Assembly (NCBI GenBank): GCA_044238605.1
Contig: JBIICY010000002.1
Location: 310,001-374,000, forward strand
Origin: UBA10438 sp044238605
GTDB taxonomy: Bacteria; Bacteroidota; Ignavibacteria; Kapaibacteriales; Kapaibacteriaceae
Length of the DNA stretch: 64,000 nt
Direction of reading: 5' to 3'
Part shown: piece by piece, positions 18,302 to 25,941 of the stretch
How the letters are laid out: the number at the start of each line of letters is the position of its first letter
How positions within the stretch are numbered: position 1 is the stretch's first letter
Program-made: the position numbers and the translations under genes
Notes under the pieces: generated by a model
What the model was told of the DNA's origin: nothing
What the model saw: only the letters and a program-made list of their open reading frames with translations
Database searches by the model: none

Positions 18302-20008
18302 TTACGCCAGTCGGTCTGGATAACGTGTCTGGAGACACTCGTACGAGTAGTCAACGATATCCTTGAGGCATCCTTCGACAAACGGGGACGTGAGATTTCC
18401 GTGTTCAACGATACCGAGGAAGGGCTTGGACCCGCCAATACCGCAGATTGACAGGTACGATGCGAATGCCGCCTCGCGGTCGAGCTCTGACCATTTCCAG
18501 TACTGCAAGGCACATGTCTGGGCAAGGGCATAGTCGATGTAGTAGAATGGGGATTCATAGATATGGCGCTGGAACTGCCACTGGCGCCCTTCATCATATG
18601 CAGGAATTCCGGCCTTGGTTCTCCACGGCATATACATGCGTTCCATTTCCTTCCACGCTGCGAGCCGTTCAGCTGGGCTCGCCTCTGGATTTGCATAGAT
18701 CCAGTGCTGGAAGTGGTCTACAGCACATCCGTACGGAAGGAACAGGATAGCCCCCTGTAGATGGTAGAACTTGAACTTTTCCGTTTGATCTCCGAAAAAG
18801 AGGTTCATCCACGGCCAGGTAAGAAACTCCATACCCATCGAATGGATCTCACAGGCCTCTGCCGTTGGCCAGAAATACTCGGGTACGATCTGGTTTCTGC
18901 TCTGGTATGCTTGGAATGCATGACCGGCCTCATGTGTAAGAACTTCAATATCATGCGTGGTTTTATTAAAGTTCGCAAAGATGAACGGCAGTCCGAATTG
19001 CGGGAAGCTGGTGCAGTAGCCGCCCGTGGCTTTGTTATCGCGACTCTTCAGATCCATCAGCTGCGAGTCTAACATGAGGCTGAAGAACTCATGGGTTTCA
19101 GGACTGAGCTCAGAATACATTTTGGCTGCACGCTCCACGATCCAGTCATGGTCTCCCGATGCTACAGGATTGCCGTCCAGGAACTGAAGCTTTTCATCAG
19201 CAACAGTCAGCTCGTCCAAACCTAATCGACGCTGCTGGGCTTTTCTGAGCTCCATGGCAAGGGGCACCACTACGTCGCGTACCTGTGCTCTGAATTTCTC
19301 GACATCTGCGGCGTTGTAATCAACTCTACCGAATTCGACGTAGCGGAACTCTGTATACGACTTGTAGCCAAGCGTATGCGCCTTGGTTGTACGCAGCTTT
19401 ACGAGTTTGTCGAAGATGCTATCGAGCTCTTCAGCGTTGTCGGAGAGGAATTGGTACATGGCTACCGTGGCACTGCGACGAACTTCTCTATCGGGATCGA
19501 TCAGGAGCTTGCCGATCGTGCTGAGGTTATATGTTGTATCGTCTACAGTGATCTTTGCAGAAGCAGTGAGCTCGTTGTACCGTGTATTGAGTTCTGATTC
19601 CTGGATGAGCATGTCCTTGATAGACGGCTCAAAGGTCAGCGTTGAGTTCGTAAGGCGCAATAGGAATAGCTCTCCAAACTCCTGAGAAATCTCACCAGCA
19701 AATGCTGACTCAAGAATGAGCTTTGCCATGTCGGTGTCGAGCTCGGCAATTGAGGGCCAATTCTCATCAAAGAATAGCTTCTCGGCCTTTGATTCTTCTA
19801 AAGCAACATTCTGTGTGAATTTGACCTCAGCTAGAGAGGCCATTGTGCTTGTTGCTATTCGCGACTGATTCCAGTCCCGAACGGCCTGGATTGCATGCGC
19901 CGCATCTGGGGCAGATGTTAGCCGGGATGAAATGTCAGCATACGTTGCACGAAGGGCGGAAATGTCTGGTCGGGTGTAGGGGAGTTGATCAAAGGTCATA
20001 GTCGACAT
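18302..20008 (-). CDS. M3 family metallopeptidase (oligoendopeptidase F-like)
   Basis: 568 residues. The zinc site is H359-E360-A-G-H363 in VLTHEAGHAF, with the third ligand Glu387 in EACEIHSMGME; this layout is typical of the M3B oligoendopeptidase group. There is no signal peptide, so it should act in the cytoplasm on short peptides. It lies 47 bases downstream of a TPR protein gene in a minus-strand run with an M24 peptidase, which suggests a common role in peptide turnover, although no shared regulation is visible. Confidence 0.92.
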   Translation of the reverse strand: MSTMTFDQLPYTRPDISALRATYADISSRLTSAPDAAHAIQAVRDWNQSRIATSTMASLAEVKFTQNVALEESKAEKLFFDENWPSIAELDTDMAKLILESAFAGEISQEFGELFLLRLTNSTLTFEPSIKDMLIQESELNTRYNELTASAKITVDDTTYNLSTIGKLLIDPDREVRRSATVAMYQFLSDNAEELDSIFDKLVKLRTTKAHTLGYKSYTEFRYVEFGRVDYNAADVEKFRAQVRDVVVPLAMELRKAQQRRLGLDELTVADEKLQFLDGNPVASGDHDWIVERAAKMYSELSPETHEFFSLMLDSQLMDLKSRDNKATGGYCTSFPQFGLPFIFANFNKTTHDIEVLTHEAGHAFQAYQSRNQIVPEYFWPTAEACEIHSMGMEFLTWPWMNLFFGDQTEKFKFYHLQGAILFLPYGCAVDHFQHWIYANPEASPAERLAAWKEMERMYMPWRTKAGIPAYDEGRQWQFQRHIYESPFYYIDYALAQTCALQYWKWSELDREAAFASYLSICGIGGSKPFLGIVEHGNLTSPFVEGCLKDIVDYSYECLQTRYPDRLA

Positions 20009-20055
20009 GTTTACGGTCCTGTGAAGGATAAAAAACAGAGTTGTTTACGAGGTTG

Positions 20056-21840
20056 TTACGCATCACCACGGAGCTTACGAATGCGCTCTCGTGCATCTGG
20101 GATGAGAATAGACCGTGGGTAATATACGAGGAGTGACTCGAGGTACTGCATAGCAGTTTTGACGTCGTTCTTGAACTCACTGACTGTTGCAAGCATCCAC
20201 AGAGACTGATCACCATAGATCGACTCTGGTATACGCTGCAGGATTGAGAGGAGGAACGGTTCTGCTTTGAGTGTATCACCAAGCACGATGCATGATCGAG
20301 CTGCCAGGTATGATCCGCGGTCCTTGAGATCGTTGTCCCGCACAGTTTCAAGCCGCGAGGTGAGTAGCGACACTGCATCAGCGTATCTGCGACGTAGAAA
20401 GAACTCTTCTGCCTGAATGATCAAGGTAACAGCTACGGAATCATCTTGCCTAAGCTGAAGCAGCAGAAGCTTGTCGAGTGCATCATTTGCTGCGATAGAG
20501 CTGGGATTGCCGCTGATCTCTTCGTATCGGCTCCGTGCCGCCGAGTCATTACCACGCCACAACTCCATGTCTGCCAGCCGCAGCCGAGCTACGTCTATTT
20601 TCTCATTGACACCGTTGCGCAGATTCAGCACAAGTTCTAGCTGCTCACGAGCGGCTGTATCCTGTCCCTGAGCAAGGTAGATGTCTGCTAGTCGCATTGC
20701 TGCTTCTGTCGTGATATGTGCCCCTTTCCAAAAACTCGTTAACCGCAGCAGACGACGCTGAGCTTCGTCGGTTTTGCCAAGGATCTCATCAAGAATCAGA
20801 GCGGAGTAATACAAGGCATCGGCAGCCAGGGGGTGCTGTGCGAATCGAGAAATCACATCATCATACGCCACTACAACGGCGCGAGCATCATCAGGTGTCA
20901 TGGATTTTGCAGCGCGAAGCTGCTGTTCAAGCGCGCGCACAGCGCCATACGCTGCAGAGGTCTGCAGACGCTGATCCTTGGTTCGATCCATGACAGACCT
21001 GTAGGCGCGGATGGCAACACCATATTGCTCATCGTTGCGCGCACCGTCGGCAAAGGCAAGAAGCTCCGTACCCGGCGTCGGTGATCGTTCGTCAAGAGCC
21101 TGCGCGGCTTTCATCGCTTTATCGGCATTCTTTTGCTGCCGATAGAACCAGAGAGACAACCGCAGCAGGGGGCCTGTGGATTCTGACTCTGTTAGCCTGC
21201 GATCGAGTATCTCGGCAGCACCGTTGTTGGCAAGTACAGCACTTAGTCGTTTCACTACGAGCGGTAGGTCCTGCTCGTCGGTAAAATCCGTTAATGACTC
21301 ATCGACTGCGTTCTCGATCTTTCCCGTTGATACAAGACAGGTAAGTACTTCATCTTGATATGCAGTCGGAGAGCCATTCTGTTTTCGAGCATCAAGGAAG
21401 GTCGACAGAGCTTCTTGAAACAAGAATACTCCGAGCTGCGCCCTACCAATGGCCACCAGGGCGCTTTCTTCATTTCCGGAAAGTTCTCGTGCCTGCTTCC
21501 AGAATTCGTCACGTTCTGATGTTTTATTCAGTTTTGCAGCGAGAGTTCCGGCAACGATGTATGCCTGCACACTGCGCGTTCTCTTGGCATGCTTTTCAAC
21601 GATAGGGTAGAGTCCCGGCAGCTGCTCCAATGCCTGCAGGGTACGAACGATACCCTCAAAGTACATCTCGTTGTTGGGAGAGGCCGCATACAGCTCCTGG
21701 TACAATCTTGCGGCATTCCGCATATCGCCAGAGCGCTCGTAGGCCTGCGCCATTCTGGCCTGATCGCGCTCGTTTGCCTGGCCCAGCGCAGTAACAAACG
21801 ATGTAATGGCAAAGAAGACCGCGACTAAGAAGTGGTTCAT
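20056..21840 (-). CDS. Exported tetratricopeptide-repeat protein
   Basis: 594 residues with a signal peptide (MNHFLVAVFFAITSFVTALG). The body is almost entirely helical TPR-like repeats, recognisable by Ala/Leu/Tyr-spaced helices such as AYERSGDMRNAARLYQEL, and C-terminal MQYLESLLVYYPRS, which resembles outer-membrane assembly lipoproteins of the BamD/YbgF class. It is probably a periplasmic scaffold; no enzyme motif is seen. The ATG overlaps the stop of the M24 peptidase gene by 4 bases (ATGA). Confidence 0.8.
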   Translation of the reverse strand: MNHFLVAVFFAITSFVTALGQANERDQARMAQAYERSGDMRNAARLYQELYAASPNNEMYFEGIVRTLQALEQLPGLYPIVEKHAKRTRSVQAYIVAGTLAAKLNKTSERDEFWKQARELSGNEESALVAIGRAQLGVFLFQEALSTFLDARKQNGSPTAYQDEVLTCLVSTGKIENAVDESLTDFTDEQDLPLVVKRLSAVLANNGAAEILDRRLTESESTGPLLRLSLWFYRQQKNADKAMKAAQALDERSPTPGTELLAFADGARNDEQYGVAIRAYRSVMDRTKDQRLQTSAAYGAVRALEQQLRAAKSMTPDDARAVVVAYDDVISRFAQHPLAADALYYSALILDEILGKTDEAQRRLLRLTSFWKGAHITTEAAMRLADIYLAQGQDTAAREQLELVLNLRNGVNEKIDVARLRLADMELWRGNDSAARSRYEEISGNPSSIAANDALDKLLLLQLRQDDSVAVTLIIQAEEFFLRRRYADAVSLLTSRLETVRDNDLKDRGSYLAARSCIVLGDTLKAEPFLLSILQRIPESIYGDQSLWMLATVSEFKNDVKTAMQYLESLLVYYPRSILIPDARERIRKLRGDA

Positions 21841-23042
21841 GGCCGCCAGTTCTCTGCGAACAATGCTAGGACGTTGTGTTGAATTGGCTCCGTCGGGATA
21901 ACTGGTGCTCCGTTGTGATCAATGATCACATCAATCTCGGTACGAAGCCCAAGCGTATTGGGTATGTAGACCCCTGGCTCGATAGAGAACGATGTGCCAG
22001 GCAGAATCCTGCGTGTGTCATGTGTTTCGAAGTCGTCCATGTTTGCACCCGGACCGTGGACTTCTGTCCCAATGTTGTGTCCTGTGCGATGGATAAACGC
22101 ATCTCCCATTCCTGCTTCTGCAATCACGTCTCGGCACGCTCTGTCGATCTCCCAACCGAACATCGGCGAATTCTTTTCGCAACGATCCTTGATCAATTCA
22201 ACGGCGGCATCCCGACCATTACAGATGATCCGAAAGCTAGATTCTACATCATGCGGAACCATTTCACCCGTGTATCCCACCCATGTGATGTCTGCGAACA
22301 CCGCACCAGGAGAATCATGCTTACACCATGCGTCGATCAAGACAACCGTATCGCGCGTAATTGTATCCGTCTGAAGCAGCGTTGGAGCATAGTGAGGCGA
22401 GGCTGCATTCGGACCAATTGCAACGATCGGAGCTGAGTCTGTTATCAGATTCTTGCGGGCAAATTCATGCAGGATAAACTGCTGCACAGCATATTCGGTA
22501 ACACTTCCTTGGTCCTGCAGGCATTCCACAATAAAACCGAATGCATCCATCACCGTGTCTTTGAGATGTCCGGCCGTGAGGATAGCACCAGCGATCTGCT
22601 CTTCGGAAAGCACTGATGTGAACGACTGCAGCATATCGGCGGAAGAGACGATCGTTTTACCGAGAGACCTCATGCGTTCAACAATGCCTGCATCTACCTT
22701 GCTCACAACAGGAATTTCGCCCATAGGGCTGTACTCCATGGCAATGGTCGTAAGCCCCTTGGTAGCCAGCGTGAGTGCATCAGACCATGACTGCCGAGTA
22801 TCGTAGAGAATTGTATCGATCTCGATATGACCTAATGGGTCCTGCTCCATGCGGTGCACAACCTTTACCGGACGTCCGTGTGCTGGAATAATCACTGCCC
22901 ACCGGCGCGTACAGTGCGCATCAGGCGCAAGCTCCAGCATATGCCATGCCAGATCGTTGCTGCCGCGCATGTCGTACATCATCCACGCATCAATACCATG
23001 CTCCTTGAGCGTTTCCTGAAAATCTGCGGTTGGGAATCTCAT
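21837..23042 (-). CDS. M24 family metallopeptidase (Xaa-Pro aminopeptidase-like)
   Basis: 401 residues with an N-terminal creatinase-like domain and a C-terminal pita-bread domain. Metal ligands can be read in VVLIDAWCKHD and VFADITW (two Asp), in FIHRTGHNIG (His), SIEPGVYIP (Glu) and LRTEIDVI (Glu). It would release an N-terminal residue before proline in the cytoplasm; other M24 activities are possible. It is coupled by 4-base ATGA overlaps to meaB upstream and the TPR gene downstream. Confidence 0.88.
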   Translation of the reverse strand: MRFPTADFQETLKEHGIDAWMMYDMRGSNDLAWHMLELAPDAHCTRRWAVIIPAHGRPVKVVHRMEQDPLGHIEIDTILYDTRQSWSDALTLATKGLTTIAMEYSPMGEIPVVSKVDAGIVERMRSLGKTIVSSADMLQSFTSVLSEEQIAGAILTAGHLKDTVMDAFGFIVECLQDQGSVTEYAVQQFILHEFARKNLITDSAPIVAIGPNAASPHYAPTLLQTDTITRDTVVLIDAWCKHDSPGAVFADITWVGYTGEMVPHDVESSFRIICNGRDAAVELIKDRCEKNSPMFGWEIDRACRDVIAEAGMGDAFIHRTGHNIGTEVHGPGANMDDFETHDTRRILPGTSFSIEPGVYIPNTLGLRTEIDVIIDHNGAPVIPTEPIQHNVLALFAENWRP

Positions 23043-24022
23043 TTCTGCTCCGAGAGTGAAACTGTAAGATGGGCTAGCAGACGATGAACAGCCACTGTTG
23101 GTGGAATCTCGCCCGAGATAGACTGCGCACGCACCCGCGAGAATACGGCCGTAGTGGCCGCACGAGCCATGAGCATATCCATAAGTTCGTGATGCAGGGC
23201 CGTGTCAAACCACGAGGTTCGTTGCTCGGCACGCACCCTAGAAATGGCATTCAACCTTGCAGTCCCAAAGAACTCCTCGACGGTCGCCATCATTTCGTCG
23301 ATTCCTTGCTGCGCAACAACGCTAATTGGCTGAATAGGCACAGACCACTGTTCGGCCGACGGCACCATGAACTGCATCGAACTCTTCAAGATTGCACGTG
23401 CTCTCTGCGTAGCCCCATCGTCGATATCTGATTTTGTGACTACAATGGAGTGCGCCATTTCCATGATTCCGCGTTTGATGCCCTGGACTTCATCGCCTGC
23501 CGTTGGCAAAACGAGAAGCATGAACATGTCTACCATTGATGCAACCTCGATCTCACTCTGTCCAACACCTACTGTCTCGATGAGGATCGTATCGTAGCCA
23601 GCTTCCTCGCACATCAGGATCGCATCCCGCGTCGTGGGTGTAACCCCGCCTAGGCATGCGCGCGATGGAGAGGGTCGAACGAACGCTCTATCATCAAGTG
23701 AGAGCTGCGGCATACGCACCTTATCGCCCAGAATACTGCCACCAGTGCGTGTGCTCGATGGGTCAACGGCTAACACGGCTACACGGCGTCCGTTATTGAC
23801 GAGAAGCTGACCAAACACCTCGACAAACGAGCTCTTTCCAACACCAGGCGGCCCAGTGATACCTATTCGCCACGTCTGGTCATGGGGCTTGCACTGAGCC
23901 AGTAGCTCATAAGCCAGATTGCGATCTTGCTCACGAGTGCTCTCGAGGACCGATAAACACTTCGATAACGCACGCCGCGATCCTGAGCGCACATCGTCAA
24001 GTAAGTGTTTGCCTGTATTCAT
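23039..24022 (-). CDS. meaB: Methylmalonyl-CoA mutase-associated GTPase MeaB (ArgK family)
   Basis: 327 residues. The P-loop is GPPGVGKSS at about 58-66, followed by the family-typical DPSSTRTGGSILGDK and TVGVGQSE segments and TKSD for guanine recognition. MeaB chaperones adenosylcobalamin-dependent methylmalonyl-CoA mutase, protecting and reloading the cofactor. The mutase gene itself starts at 62919 in this window, about 39 kb away, so the pair is split, whereas in many genomes they are adjacent. The region just upstream of the start is the longest heptad repeat array. Confidence 0.92.
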   Translation of the reverse strand: MNTGKHLLDDVRSGSRRALSKCLSVLESTREQDRNLAYELLAQCKPHDQTWRIGITGPPGVGKSSFVEVFGQLLVNNGRRVAVLAVDPSSTRTGGSILGDKVRMPQLSLDDRAFVRPSPSRACLGGVTPTTRDAILMCEEAGYDTILIETVGVGQSEIEVASMVDMFMLLVLPTAGDEVQGIKRGIMEMAHSIVVTKSDIDDGATQRARAILKSSMQFMVPSAEQWSVPIQPISVVAQQGIDEMMATVEEFFGTARLNAISRVRAEQRTSWFDTALHHELMDMLMARAATTAVFSRVRAQSISGEIPPTVAVHRLLAHLTVSLSEQK

Positions 24023-24030
24023 CGTTTCCT

Positions 24031-24086
24031 ACTCGCTGTTCGGTGTTCGCTACTCGCTGTTCGCTGTTCGCTGCTCGCTGCTCGCT
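24031..24086. repeat. Heptad tandem repeat array B (RYTCGCT family), eight consecutive units
   Basis: Eight head-to-tail plus-strand heptads run without a gap: ACTCGCT, GTTCGGT, GTTCGCT, ACTCGCT, GTTCGCT, GTTCGCT, GCTCGCT, GCTCGCT. Consensus is (A/G)(C/T)TCGCT. The glmS stop codon (minus TAG, 24085-24087) is formed by the last unit and the next base. The array fills the glmS-meaB gap. Confidence 0.92.
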
Positions 24087-25917
24087 ACTCAACCGTAACA
24101 CTCTTCGCCAGATTCCTCGGCATATCAACGTTACAACCACGTTCAACGGCGATATAGTACGCCAGCAGTTGAAGCGGGATTGATGCCAGAATTGGCGTTA
24201 GCATCGGAATTGTCTTTGGAATGCGGATAACGTGATTTGCCACGCGGTCTACGTGCTCATCATCATCGTCGGCGATGACGATAACGCGTCCGTTGCGGGC
24301 ACGAACTTCTTCGATGTTCGAGATTACCTTTTCGTAGATCTCGTCCTTTGGTGCTATGAACACTACCGGCATGTTCTCGTCGATCAATGCAATCGGACCG
24401 TGCTTCATCTCAGCTGCAGGATACCCTTCTGCGTGGATGTACGAGATTTCCTTGAGCTTGAGCGCACCTTCGAGGGCAGCAGGGAAGTTATAGCCGCGTC
24501 CGAGGTAGAGAAAGTTGCTGACGTGCGCAAACTCATGGGCGATCTTCTTGATCGGTTCAGCATTGTCAAGAATTCGCGTGATCTGCTCCGGAATCTGTTC
24601 CAATGCGTCGGCTAGTTCCTTGCCTTGTTGGGAGGAGACCGCCTTCATCCGACCGAGGAACAAGGCAAACTGGGTTAGGACGCACAATTGGGATGTAAAC
24701 GCCTTTGTCGAAGCCACACCGATTTCAGGTCCAGCATGCAGGTACACTCCTGCATCGGTTTCGCGCGCGATCGTGCTACCAACGACGTTTACCATACCAA
24801 TGACAGTAGCCCCCTTCAACTTTGCCTCTCGGATTGCAGCTAGCGTATCGGCTGTTTCTCCGCTCTGCGATATTGCAATAACAACGTCGTCGTGATTGAT
24901 AATCGGGTTGCGATAACGAAACTCGCTGGCATATTCAACCTCAACCGGGATACGGGCTAGCTGCTCGATGAGGTACTCACCGACGAGGCCTGCGTGCCAC
25001 GACGTACCGCACGCAGTAATGATGATGCGCTTTGCCTGACGCAGCTTATCTGTAACGCTTGAAAGTCCGCCAAGCCTAACCGAGCCTTCCTCGGCGTTGA
25101 GGCGCCCGCGAAAGCCGTCGCGAAACGTGATCGGTTGCTCGTAGATTTCCTTTAGCATGAAGTGATCAAATCCGCCACGCTCGATCTGCTCGAGTTCGAA
25201 GGCGATCTCTTCAACAACGCTGCGGGTATCGACGTTTTCAATGGTCTTTGTCGAGAATCCATCCCGCTTAAGGATAGCCATCTCGTTTTCTTGAAGGTAG
25301 ACAACCTGACGTGTATGAGAAATCACCGCCGAGGCATCAGATGCAACCAGGTACTCTCCATCGCCGATTCCCAAAATCAGGGGGCTTCCACGGCGTGCAG
25401 CAATGATCATATCGGGCTCGTGCACGCTAAGCACAACGATGCCGAACGTTCCTTCGACCTCTGCAAGTGCAGTGCGGACGGCTGCCTCTAAGTCTCCAAG
25501 GGTCTTGTACAGCATGCCGATGAATACAGCTAGAACTTCGGAATCCGTATCCGATCTAAACGTATATCCAGCGCTCTCAAGCTTCTTCTTGATCGTAAGG
25601 TAGTTTTCGATGATGCCGTTATGCACCAGGGCAATGCTGCCATCTTGATCAGTGTGCGGGTGGGCATTGGCATCATTGGGTACGCCATGCGTGGCCCAGC
25701 GGGTATGGCCTACGCCAACGGTGCCGTTGATCGACGAGATGTCCACGATCGCTTCGAGATCTTTAACACGGCCAGCACGCTTTTCGATCCGCAATCCGTC
25801 GGACGAAAGAACGCACACGCCTGCCGAGTCGTATCCGCGATATTCAAGACGCTTAAGCCCGCTTACGATAAGAGGCGCAGCTGTTTGGGTTCCGATGTAA
25901 CCGACGATTCCACACAT
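24085..25917 (-). CDS. glmS: Glutamine-fructose-6-phosphate aminotransferase (isomerizing)
   Basis: 610 residues from ATG 25915-25917. This start is required because the catalytic Cys must become the N-terminus (MCGIVGYIG). An N-terminal class II glutamine amidotransferase domain (RLEYRGYDSAGV, TRWATHG) is joined to two SIS sugar-isomerase domains (CGTSWHA, SQSGETADT). It ends with the conserved KSVTVE tail. It makes glucosamine-6-phosphate for peptidoglycan and LPS, which fits the upstream lptD. A TATTTTTG promoter element lies only 6 bases upstream of the ATG, so the message may be leaderless. The stop codon lies in heptad array B. Confidence 0.97.
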   Translation of the reverse strand: MCGIVGYIGTQTAAPLIVSGLKRLEYRGYDSAGVCVLSSDGLRIEKRAGRVKDLEAIVDISSINGTVGVGHTRWATHGVPNDANAHPHTDQDGSIALVHNGIIENYLTIKKKLESAGYTFRSDTDSEVLAVFIGMLYKTLGDLEAAVRTALAEVEGTFGIVVLSVHEPDMIIAARRGSPLILGIGDGEYLVASDASAVISHTRQVVYLQENEMAILKRDGFSTKTIENVDTRSVVEEIAFELEQIERGGFDHFMLKEIYEQPITFRDGFRGRLNAEEGSVRLGGLSSVTDKLRQAKRIIITACGTSWHAGLVGEYLIEQLARIPVEVEYASEFRYRNPIINHDDVVIAISQSGETADTLAAIREAKLKGATVIGMVNVVGSTIARETDAGVYLHAGPEIGVASTKAFTSQLCVLTQFALFLGRMKAVSSQQGKELADALEQIPEQITRILDNAEPIKKIAHEFAHVSNFLYLGRGYNFPAALEGALKLKEISYIHAEGYPAAEMKHGPIALIDENMPVVFIAPKDEIYEKVISNIEEVRARNGRVIVIADDDDEHVDRVANHVIRIPKTIPMLTPILASIPLQLLAYYIAVERGCNVDMPRNLAKSVTVE

Positions 25918-25923
25918 AGGGAG

Positions 25924-25931
25924 CAAAAATA
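25924..25931 (-). promoter_or_regulatory. TATTTTTG -7 promoter element directly upstream of glmS
   Basis: Exact match to the Bacteroidota -7 consensus TAnnTTTG on the minus strand, ending 6 bases before the glmS ATG. A start site 5-7 bases downstream would put +1 at or next to the ATG. No good -33 TTG was found at the usual spacing. Confidence 0.5.
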
Positions 25932-25941
25932 CACAGCCAAA

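Noticed and set aside
24808..24816. Five-C variants such as AGCCCCCTT (24809, 39566, 52273) as copies of the octamer
   Set aside because: Not counted: they do not contain the exact word; including them would inflate the tally.
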